Shown here piece by piece: positions 1 to 4,697 of a DNA stretch of 5,526 nt. This DNA comes from Desulfobulbus sp. (lineage in GTDB: Bacteria > Desulfobacterota > Desulfobulbia > Desulfobulbales > Desulfobulbaceae). A model generated the notes under the pieces. That model was not told the origin of the DNA and made no database searches. It was given only the letters and a program-made list of their open reading frames with translations. The stretch is taken from NCBI GenBank assembly GCA_030602145.1, contig JAUWAH010000197.1, positions 1 through 5,526 of the forward strand. Direction: 5' to 3'. A program made the position numbers and the translations under genes. The first letter of the stretch is position 1. Every line of letters starts with the position of its first letter.

Positions 1-191
1 GGATCCACGAAACCATAGCGGGGCAGGACTACCCGGACTGAACAATCGCCTTGTTTGACGAGGCTCTCCGCCAACTGCCGACAGACATCCTTGACACCGC
101 CCGCCCCGGCCAGCTTGTCGTATTCCCGGGCAACCATCCAAACCAGACGAACCGCCCTTTTTTCTACCTCCACTCCAGCTTCCCCGTTCAT
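1..191 (-). CDS. Starch/glycogen synthase-like glycosyltransferase, N-terminal part (cut by window edge)
   Basis: The first 63 codons are visible, starting with ATG at 191 and running off the left edge. The translation matches the start of the starch synthase catalytic domain (GT5): a hydrophobic strand with WMVAREYD (residues 18-25), then the glycine-rich loop GAGGVKDV (29-36), then VRVVLPRYGF (52-61). In classical GlgA the loop reads KTGGLADV and its lysine contacts ADP-glucose. Here the lysine position is Gly29. I recall deltaproteobacterial synthase-like proteins with a similar AGGVK loop, so this is probably a family variant, not damage. The role would be alpha-1,4-glucan synthesis from a nucleotide sugar, in the cytoplasm, but the donor cannot be told from this fragment. 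The start overlaps the shikimate kinase stop (ATGA), and GAGG lies 6 bases upstream (198-201), so translation is probably coupled. The family assignment is fairly sure; the exact substrate is not. Confidence 0.8.
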   Translation of the reverse strand, partial: MNGEAGVEVEKRAVRLVWMVAREYDKLAGAGGVKDVCRQLAESLVKQGDCSVRVVLPRYGFVD

Positions 192-781
192 TTCTTTCCT
201 CGGCTTGGCAGCCCGTGTGGGTATTTATCTCCCACCGTGCCTGCCGAATGGCTCCCGGCCATTATCTCAATAATTGCATCGGCCAACTGCTCCGGTGTTT
301 CACTCGTCACCACCAGTCGCAGATCGGACCCGGAGGCATAAAGAGGTCTGCGCCTTGTCAGTAATTCGTCGAGTTCATCAACCACGGAACGACCGGTGAG
401 CGATGGCCGCTGCTGCCCCGATCGGGGGTCGGCCTGCAATCGGCTCCTGACGGTGTCGAGGTCGGCATCAAGCCAGATAACCAAACCGCATCGGCGCAAC
501 TCCCGCCACTCCTGGAGGTGTTCGATTGCCCCGCCTCCGGTGGCCAGGACAGTCTGCCGCATGGTGCGCAACTCTCTGAGCAGCACCCTCTCGGCCTGTC
601 GGAAAGCGGGCCACCCCAAGCGGGCAACAACCTCGGCGACGGAGGCGCCCAGTCGTTGACATAGCAGGGCGTCGGTGTCTTGAAAGACCCATCCCAATCG
701 CTGGGCAACCAGTCGACCCACCGTGGTTTTTCCTGTCGCACGGAAGCCGGTGAGGATGATATTGTCGATCTGCTTCTTCAT
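188..781 (-). CDS. aroK: Shikimate kinase
   Basis: This 197-residue cytoplasmic kinase phosphorylates shikimate at the 3-hydroxyl with ATP, the fifth step of the shikimate pathway to chorismate. The Walker A loop is GFRATGKTT (12-20). DTD (35-37) supplies the Mg and shikimate aspartates. FRQAE (60-64) carries the shikimate-binding Arg61 and Glu64, and the GGG loop is at 82-84. The lid arginine is in QRPSL (124-128), and the late conserved arginine is in RRPLY (144-148). All key residues are present. Typical family members have 165-180 residues; the extra length is a short C-terminal tail rich in Gly, Lys and Arg. I chose ATG 781 because the family homology begins at MKKQIDN; the frame is open further upstream to 904, but that part has no family character. 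No good Shine-Dalgarno precedes 781. The gene is followed directly by the synthase gene with a 4-base overlap. aroK and aroL cannot be told apart here; aroK is used as the general symbol. Confidence 0.95.
   Translation of the reverse strand: MKKQIDNIILTGFRATGKTTVGRLVAQRLGWVFQDTDALLCQRLGASVAEVVARLGWPAFRQAERVLLRELRTMRQTVLATGGGAIEHLQEWRELRRCGLVIWLDADLDTVRSRLQADPRSGQQRPSLTGRSVVDELDELLTRRRPLYASGSDLRLVVTSETPEQLADAIIEIMAGSHSAGTVGDKYPHGLPSRGKK
194..201 (-). promoter_or_regulatory. Ribosome binding site of the synthase gene, inside the end of aroK
   Basis: Read on the minus strand, GAGGAAAG lies just upstream of the synthase ATG at 191, with 6 bases between GAGG and the start codon. It falls within the last codons of shikimate kinase. 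With the ATGA stop/start overlap at 188-191, this supports coupled translation of the two genes. Confidence 0.7.
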
Positions 782-782
782 G

Positions 783-798
783 ATGGTGTCTGTACCAT
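783..798. repeat. Short inverted repeat next to the aroK start
   Basis: ATGGT (783-787) and ACCAT (794-798) are perfect 5-base arms around a 6-base centre. The repeat lies between the candidate -10 and the aroK start codon, where an operator could sit. With arms this short, chance is a real possibility. Confidence 0.25.
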
Positions 799-823
799 AA
801 AAGAAAGCGGACCGGCTGTTCAA
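794..823 (-). promoter_or_regulatory. Candidate sigma-70-type promoter for aroK
   Basis: On the minus strand, TTGAAC (818-823) and TATGGT (794-799) are separated by 18 bases. Each matches 4 of 6 positions of the -35 and -10 consensus. Transcription would begin around 785-789, only a few bases before the ATG at 781. That fits the lack of a Shine-Dalgarno there and suggests a very short or nearly absent leader. The match is modest and could be chance. Confidence 0.35.
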
Positions 824-860
824 GGAGAAAGCAGCCAGTGCATTTTTTTCTTTTCTTTTT

Positions 861-877
861 AATAAGCTATTCTTATT
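861..877. repeat. AT-rich perfect inverted repeat, possible operator
   Basis: AATAAG (861-866) and CTTATT (872-877) are perfect 6-base arms around a 5-base centre, CTATT, flanked by T runs on both sides. It lies 45-61 bases upstream of the cbpA start and just upstream of the candidate TATACA. As a hairpin it would be weak (five of six pairs are A-T), and no gene ends nearby, so a protein-binding site is more likely than a terminator. The binding protein is unknown. Confidence 0.4.
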
Positions 878-921
878 TTTTACAGCGGTATACAAACGGA
901 CCACACGCCGATCGACACACG

Positions 922-1866
922 ATGGAATACAAAGACTACTACACCATTCTAGGTGTTTCTCGCGAAGCCACCCAAGACCAGATCAAGCAGGCCTATCGCA
1001 AGGTAGCACGCAAGTTTCATCCCGATGTCAGCAAGGAATCGGACGCCGAGACCAAATTCAAGGATATCGGCGAAGCCTACGAAGTCCTTCGCGACCCCGA
1101 AAAAAGGGCAGCCTACGACAAGTTCGGCTCCAACTGGCGGGAAGGCCAGCATTTCGAGCCGCCGCCGCACTGGGACGCCGGGTTCGAATTCCGGGGAGCC
1201 GGCTACACTGGCGGCCAGTCTGGCGGCTTCAGCGATTTCTTCGAATCGCTGTTCGGGCAGAGCCAGGCCGGCAGGCAACGCTCCCACGTCTTTCGCATGC
1301 AGGGCGAGGACCAGCATGCCAAGATCGTCATTCCCCTGCGGGACGCTTATTCAGGCGCCCGCCAGACCATCACCCTGACCCGGCCCACGGTCGACAACGA
1401 TGGCCGGGTCTCGACCAGCCCCCACACCCTGCATGTTGTCATTCCCAAGGGAATCGTCGAAGGCCAGAGAATACGCTTGGAGGGACAGGGACTCCCCGGC
1501 TATGGCGGCAGCCCGGCAGGCGATCTCTACCTGGAGATCGTCTTTCAGGAAGACCCGTTGTTTCATGCCGAGAAACGCGATATCCACCTGACCCTGCCCG
1601 TCACTCCCTGGGAGGCGGCCTTGGGGGCCACCGTTGCCGTGCCGACCCTGGACGGTGCCGTCCAGGTGAAAATTCCGCCGGGCTCGCAGAGTGGTAAAAA
1701 ACTCCGGCTCAAAGGAAAAGGGTTGTGCACCGCCAACCAGCGGGGGGATCAAATCGTCACCCTCCAGATTGTCATCCCTGAAGCGAATACCGATGCGCAA
1801 CGCAATCTCTACCGGGCCATGGCGGAGCAGATGCCCTTCAATCCGCGCACCGGGATGGAGCACTGA
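922..1866 (+). CDS. cbpA: CbpA-type DnaJ-like co-chaperone
   Basis: This 314-residue protein is close to the usual CbpA length (about 306). A J-domain spans about residues 5-69, with the HPD motif at 33-35 that stimulates the ATPase of DnaK. A Gly/Phe-rich linker (about 69-112) follows, ending in GGFSDFFESLFG. Two beta-rich substrate-binding C-terminal domains come next (about 130-215 and 216-300), with HVVIPKGIVEGQRIRLEGQG and VKIPPGSQSGKKLRLKGKG as the matching segments of each repeat. There is no zinc-finger CxxCxGxG block, which separates it from true DnaJ. It acts in the cytoplasm; E. coli CbpA also binds curved DNA on the nucleoid. ATG 922 is chosen because MEYKDYYTILGV is the standard family start. 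The frame is open upstream to 838, but that part is translated T-rich promoter sequence. No strong Shine-Dalgarno is seen before 922. cbpM follows after 3 bases. Confidence 0.93.
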   Translation: MEYKDYYTILGVSREATQDQIKQAYRKVARKFHPDVSKESDAETKFKDIGEAYEVLRDPEKRAAYDKFGSNWREGQHFEPPPHWDAGFEFRGAGYTGGQSGGFSDFFESLFGQSQAGRQRSHVFRMQGEDQHAKIVIPLRDAYSGARQTITLTRPTVDNDGRVSTSPHTLHVVIPKGIVEGQRIRLEGQGLPGYGGSPAGDLYLEIVFQEDPLFHAEKRDIHLTLPVTPWEAALGATVAVPTLDGAVQVKIPPGSQSGKKLRLKGKGLCTANQRGDQIVTLQIVIPEANTDAQRNLYRAMAEQMPFNPRTGMEH

Positions 1867-1869
1867 AGC

Positions 1870-2175
1870 ATGACCGAGCATACCATCTATATTCACGGCA
1901 TAGTCCTCAACGAGGAAACCCGCTGCACCCTCGCCGATCTCTGCCTGCTCTGCGGTGTCAACGCCGAGGTCATCCATGAGATGATCGACGAGGGGATCGT
2001 CACTCCCGAAGGGTTTTCTTCGCGTGAATGGTCTTTTTCGGCGATCGCCGTCAAACGGGTGCAAACCGCCATCCGCCTCCAGCGTGATCTCCGGGTCAAC
2101 CTGCCCGGATGCGCCCTGGCCCTCGACCTGCTCGAGGAGCTGGAAGCGCTGCGCCCCCTTTGCCGCCGTCGCTGA
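1870..2175 (+). CDS. cbpM: Chaperone modulator CbpM
   Basis: This protein has 101 residues, the same length as E. coli CbpM. The family binds the J-domain of CbpA and blocks its co-chaperone activity and DNA binding. A MerR-like helix-turn-helix is seen at about 20-45 (LADLCLLCGV, then IHEMIDEGIVTP). It is followed by a Trp-containing wing region (E53 W54) and a helix with RVQTAIRLQRDL. The end has the family hallmark VNLPGCALALDLLEELEALR (76-95). The gene starts 3 bases after the cbpA stop, with GGAG at 1857-1860 as a plausible ribosome binding site, so the two proteins are probably made together. Cysteines at 19, 25, 28, 81 and 98 are more numerous than I would expect, but they do not form a recognised metal site. 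Identification rests on both the C-terminal motif and the pairing with cbpA. Confidence 0.88.
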   Translation: MTEHTIYIHGIVLNEETRCTLADLCLLCGVNAEVIHEMIDEGIVTPEGFSSREWSFSAIAVKRVQTAIRLQRDLRVNLPGCALALDLLEELEALRPLCRRR

Positions 2176-2201
2176 CCGGCCTTGCCGTTTTCTCCCCTGA
2201 C

Positions 2202-3554
2202 ATGCAACCGCTCCTTACCCTGGCTGGCGCACTGCACCTTGATTCTCTCGTATTCGGCGGCGTCGCCGGCAGTGTACTGACCGCCCTTATCTTTCTGCTC
2301 GCCCTCAACCGTACCCATCGTCGGCATTGGTCCCTCTCCCTGCGGCTGGAGCGGCTGCAGGAACAAACCCGCTCCCAGGACATGGAGATCGATCGGCTGC
2401 GAACGGAGCGGCACCAGTTGACCCAGGAGTGCAGGCGGCTCGACGTTGAAAACGGTTCACTGCATGCCGCCTGCACCAACCTGCAGGAGCAGATCCGGGA
2501 ACGGCAAGACCTGCTGAGCGAAACCCGCAAACAGATCGAGCAGGACATACAGATCCTGACCGAGCGCATTGTCAGCGAGAAAGGCGAACTGCTCAACAGA
2601 CAGCATGCCTCCGCACTGACGACACTTCTGCGTCCTTTTCACGAGCAGTTGCTGGAATTCAAACGCAGGATGGAGGAGGCCCAGGATCGCGATGGCCGCG
2701 ATCGGGTTTCGATGCTCAAGGAGATCGAGCATCTCAAACAACTCAACGGCCAGATCAGCACCGAGGCCGCCAAGCTGGCCGAAGCCCTGCGGGGCAGCAA
2801 CAAACTCCAGGGCCAATGGGGAGAGATGATCTTGACCCGGGTGCTCGAATCCTCCGGGCTGCGCAACGGTAAGGAGTTTGCCGTTCAGGTCAGCCTCAGG
2901 GCCGACGACGGTGCCGCCCTGCAGCCCGATGCGGTGGTCTATCTGCCAGAGAACCGGACGGTGATCATCGACGCCAAGGTTTCGCTCAAGGCGTTCGCCG
3001 AAGCCCATGCCTCCACAGACGAGAACCATCGCCAGCAACAGATCAGACTGCACCTCGACTCGATCAAGCGACAGGTCAACCTGCTCGCCGGCAAACAGTA
3101 TCAGCACCTCACCGGGGCAGGTTCCCTCGACTTTGTCCTCCTGTTCATCCCGATTGAAGGCGCCTTCCAGCTTGCCGTGGATCAGGATCCAGAGATCCTG
3201 GTCAGTGCCATGCAGAGGAAGGTCATCCTCGCAAGCCCGTCGACCTTGCTGGCCATCCTCCGCACCGTCCATCACCTCTGGCGCATGGACGAACAAAACC
3301 GCAACAGTTTAGCGATTGCCAAACAGGCGGGAAATCTTTATGATAAGTTCGTCGGTTTCGTCGATGCCTTTGAGGAAATCGGCCTGCGTCTCAACCAGAC
3401 GCAGCAGGCCTGGCACACGGCGCGAAACCGCCTGAGTTCCGGCCAAGGCAATCTCATTGCCCGGACCGAGGCCCTCAAAGAACTGGGAGTGCAATCGAGT
3501 AAGCATCTGCCCCCTTCCCTGAAAGCCCCTTCCGTTGGAGGAGAGTCGTCATGA
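2202..3554 (+). CDS. rmuC: RmuC family protein (DNA recombination-limiting, putative nuclease)
   Basis: This is a 450-residue protein. RmuC limits inversions at short inverted repeats in E. coli, and its core is predicted to be a PD-(D/E)xK-type nuclease; the exact substrate is not settled. From the N-terminus: one membrane segment (about 16-35), then a basic stretch, a long charged coiled coil (about 40-140) and the RmuC domain. Diagnostic segments are KLQGQWGEM (Glu208), PDAVVYLP (Asp243) and VIIDAKVSLKAF (Asp257-x-Lys259), which together resemble the nuclease core. The protein is probably anchored in the inner membrane with the coiled coil in the cytoplasm. ATG 2202 is chosen because it puts the membrane segment at the N-terminus. 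An upstream ATG at 2109 is in frame but overlaps cbpM by 67 bases and adds a Pro/Ala-rich stretch unlike the family. Neither has a good Shine-Dalgarno. The stop overlaps the start of the next gene (ATGA). Confidence 0.9.
   Translation: MQPLLTLAGALHLDSLVFGGVAGSVLTALIFLLALNRTHRRHWSLSLRLERLQEQTRSQDMEIDRLRTERHQLTQECRRLDVENGSLHAACTNLQEQIRERQDLLSETRKQIEQDIQILTERIVSEKGELLNRQHASALTTLLRPFHEQLLEFKRRMEEAQDRDGRDRVSMLKEIEHLKQLNGQISTEAAKLAEALRGSNKLQGQWGEMILTRVLESSGLRNGKEFAVQVSLRADDGAALQPDAVVYLPENRTVIIDAKVSLKAFAEAHASTDENHRQQQIRLHLDSIKRQVNLLAGKQYQHLTGAGSLDFVLLFIPIEGAFQLAVDQDPEILVSAMQRKVILASPSTLLAILRTVHHLWRMDEQNRNSLAIAKQAGNLYDKFVGFVDAFEEIGLRLNQTQQAWHTARNRLSSGQGNLIARTEALKELGVQSSKHLPPSLKAPSVGGESS
3537..3545 (+). 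promoter_or_regulatory. Strong ribosome binding site of the lipoprotein gene
   Basis: GGAGGAGAG lies 5 bases before ATG 3551, inside the last codons of rmuC. It is one of the two strongest Shine-Dalgarno sequences in the window. It fixes the start and suggests the lipoprotein is made at a higher level than RmuC although the genes overlap. Confidence 0.75.
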
Positions 3555-3988
3555 AACACCTCAGTCTCCTTGCCCTGCTCTTTCTCCTGCCTCTTTGCTC
3601 CTGTGCCACCAAAGGACAGACCGGGGCGGTGGGCGGTGCCGCCGCCGGTGCTCTCATCGGCCAGGCGATCGGCCATAATACCAGCGCTACCCTGATCGGT
3701 GCGGCGGTGGGTGGCATGCTCGGCTACATCGTTGGCAATGAGATGGACAAATACGACCGCGAACAGCTCAATCACGCTTACGAACGGGGCATTTCCAACC
3801 AACGCTCCTCATGGGTGAACCCTGATACCGGCAACCAGTACGCGGTGACGCCGCAACCGGCATACCAGAATCCTTCCACCCATCAGGTCTGCCGGCGGGC
3901 TGAAATTGAGGCCATCATCGACGGCAAGCCGCAGCGCACCTACAGCACCGCCTGCCGCGATCAGTACGGTTCCTGGCAGCTCCAATAA
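3551..3988 (+). CDS. Glycine-zipper lipoprotein, 17 kDa surface antigen-like
   Basis: This 145-residue protein begins with a lipoprotein signal: K2, a leucine-rich core (4-15) and the lipobox LCSC, with Cys18 as the likely lipidated residue. Cys16 at the -2 position is slightly unusual. Glycine-zipper segments follow (about 22-62): GAVGGAAAGALIGQAIG, then IGAAVGGMLGYIVGNEMD. These resemble the rickettsial 17 kDa antigen and related outer-membrane lipoproteins. The C-terminal part (114-145) has a cysteine pair, C114 and C135, around IIDGKPQRTYSTAC and a closing GSW, also typical of that family and possibly a disulfide. It probably sits in the outer membrane or faces the periplasm, since Asp is not at position +2. 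The function is not known in detail. It overlaps the rmuC stop by 4 bases and has a strong ribosome binding site; any functional link with RmuC is unproven. Confidence 0.85.
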   Translation: MKHLSLLALLFLLPLCSCATKGQTGAVGGAAAGALIGQAIGHNTSATLIGAAVGGMLGYIVGNEMDKYDREQLNHAYERGISNQRSSWVNPDTGNQYAVTPQPAYQNPSTHQVCRRAEIEAIIDGKPQRTYSTACRDQYGSWQLQ

Positions 3989-4006
3989 CGCGCCCTACTT
4001 TTACAG

Positions 4007-4013
4007 GGAGGAG
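4007..4013 (+). promoter_or_regulatory. Ribosome binding site deciding the yjbQ start
   Basis: GGAGGAG lies just before ATG 4017, with 5 bases between GGAGG and the start codon. This selects 4017 over the in-frame ATG at 3906, which is inside the lipoprotein gene. Confidence 0.75.
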
Positions 4014-4016
4014 AAG

Positions 4017-4418
4017 ATGCCCACCGGCGACTTGGCCGTAACCACCGGCCGACGGCTGGAGATGATCGACCTGACCAACAGGGTTCAACAAATCGTGGCG
4101 GCCAGTGGCATCGACGAGGGCATTCTCATTCTCTTTAATCCACACACCACGGCCGGAGTGACCATCAACGAAGGCGCCGATCCGGATGTGCAGCACGATA
4201 TTCTCGGTGCGCTGGGCCGGATCGTCCCCACCAATTATCCCTACCGCCACAGCGAAGGCAACTCACCGGCCCACCTGATGGCCACCCTGACCGGCTCGTC
4301 GGTCACGGTGTTCATTGAGCGGGGGCGGCTGCAACTCGGCACCTGGCAACGGCTCTTCTTTTGCGAATTCGACGGCCCGCGTACTCGCCACCTCCGCTGG
4401 AAACTTCTTGCCGGATAA
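4017..4418 (+). CDS. yjbQ: YjbQ/UPF0047 family protein (secondary thiamine-phosphate synthase type)
   Basis: This 133-residue protein has the full length of the small, soluble UPF0047 family (about 130-140). Signature segments are HTTAGVTINEGADPDVQHD (43-61), then YRHSEGNSPAHLMATLTGSS (76-95). His43, Glu52, Asp55, Asp57, His60, His78 and His86 form the conserved polar set. The C-terminal part with LQLGTWQRLFFCEFDGPR is also typical. Members are annotated as secondary thiamine-phosphate synthase because some can replace ThiE weakly in E. coli; the physiological role is uncertain, and no thiamine genes are seen nearby. It starts 28 bases after the lipoprotein stop with a strong ribosome binding site, so it may be part of the same transcript. 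The family is certain; the function is not. Confidence 0.92.
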   Translation: MPTGDLAVTTGRRLEMIDLTNRVQQIVAASGIDEGILILFNPHTTAGVTINEGADPDVQHDILGALGRIVPTNYPYRHSEGNSPAHLMATLTGSSVTVFIERGRLQLGTWQRLFFCEFDGPRTRHLRWKLLAG

Positions 4419-4433
4419 AACCCGAACCGGTCA

Positions 4434-4661
4434 ATGGAACCGCCCATGTTTTTTGGACTCAATCGCGCCACGGACGAACAGTCCCTGATCACCTTTCTCC
4501 GCCTGTTCGGCGACCATCGCCTGACCAACACCCTTGTCCCCAGAATGACCGAGGAAGAGATCCACCAAGTGGTCGATCTGCTCACCCGGGTCATGCGCAC
4601 CCACCTGAGCAGTGATGAATACCACAGCCTGTTTCTCGGCGAAGAAGACCATCACCACTGA
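4434..4661 (+). CDS. Small conserved-looking protein of unknown function (75 residues)
   Basis: I do not recognise a named family. The protein is soluble, with no signal peptide or membrane segment. It is probably all helical: a short N-terminal part (MFFGLNRATDEQ), a helix with SLITFLRLFGDH, then an acidic helical pair, TEEEIHQVVDLLTRVMRTHL and SSDEYHSLFLG, and a His-rich end (EEDHHH). Third-position G/C bias and regular amphipathic spacing support real coding. I have a vague memory of small deltaproteobacterial proteins with a similar EEEI...EYH...LFL pattern, but cannot name one. The start is uncertain: ATG 4434 has no clear Shine-Dalgarno, and ATG 4446 has a weak GGAA before it (4438-4439 region); starting there would drop four residues. 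It lies 15 bases after yjbQ and 36 bases before the UbiD gene, which suggests cotranscription with both. Confidence 0.72.
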   Translation: MEPPMFFGLNRATDEQSLITFLRLFGDHRLTNTLVPRMTEEEIHQVVDLLTRVMRTHLSSDEYHSLFLGEEDHHH

Positions 4662-4697
4662 TCGCCTGATCTCCACAGTTGACCTTACGGCCTATTC

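Larger units (their letters stand above)
782..921. promoter_or_regulatory. Divergent intergenic region between aroK and cbpA
   Basis: This 140-base region is the only substantial noncoding stretch in the window, and genes point away from it on both sides, so both transcription units must start here or close by. Its middle (about 842-895) is far richer in A and T than the rest: a pyrimidine tract (842-860), an inverted repeat (861-877) and another T run. Toward cbpA, TATACA (889-894) could serve as a -10 element, but I find no matching -35 at 16-18 bases. I see no CIRCE element and no convincing heat-shock sigma-32 promoter toward cbpA. Confidence 0.6.

Noticed and set aside
1..6. GGATCC at the left edge as a cloning-site boundary.
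   Set aside because: The synthase reading frame continues through it and a second GGATCC occurs inside rmuC (about 3185), so the sequence gives no way to tell a clone edge from a natural site.
861..882. The AT-rich inverted repeat followed by T residues as an intrinsic terminator.
   Set aside because: The stem has only one G-C pair, and no gene ends before it on either strand; both neighbours diverge from it.
782..904. An N-terminal extension of shikimate kinase up to 904.
   Set aside because: It is translated AT-rich intergenic sequence rich in Lys, Asn and Ser, with no family character, and shikimate kinases start close to the Walker A strand.
838..921. An N-terminal extension of CbpA with a hydrophobic start, which would make a membrane-anchored J-protein.
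   Set aside because: The hydrophobic residues (Phe, Leu, Tyr, Ser) are simply what a T-rich promoter tract encodes. Family homology begins exactly at ATG 922, and there is no ribosome binding site at 838.
1351..2064. Long minus-strand open frames opposite cbpA/cbpM (and similarly opposite rmuC, 2457-3296).
   Set aside because: They are shadows of strongly supported plus-strand genes in GC-rich DNA, with no recognisable domains of their own.
2685..2703. GATCGCG-N5-CGCGATC inverted repeat inside rmuC, as a hairpin or binding site.
   Set aside because: It encodes a repeated Asp-Arg pattern (DRDGRDR) in the middle of the gene, has no T run after it, and is not near a gene boundary; chance codon symmetry is enough.
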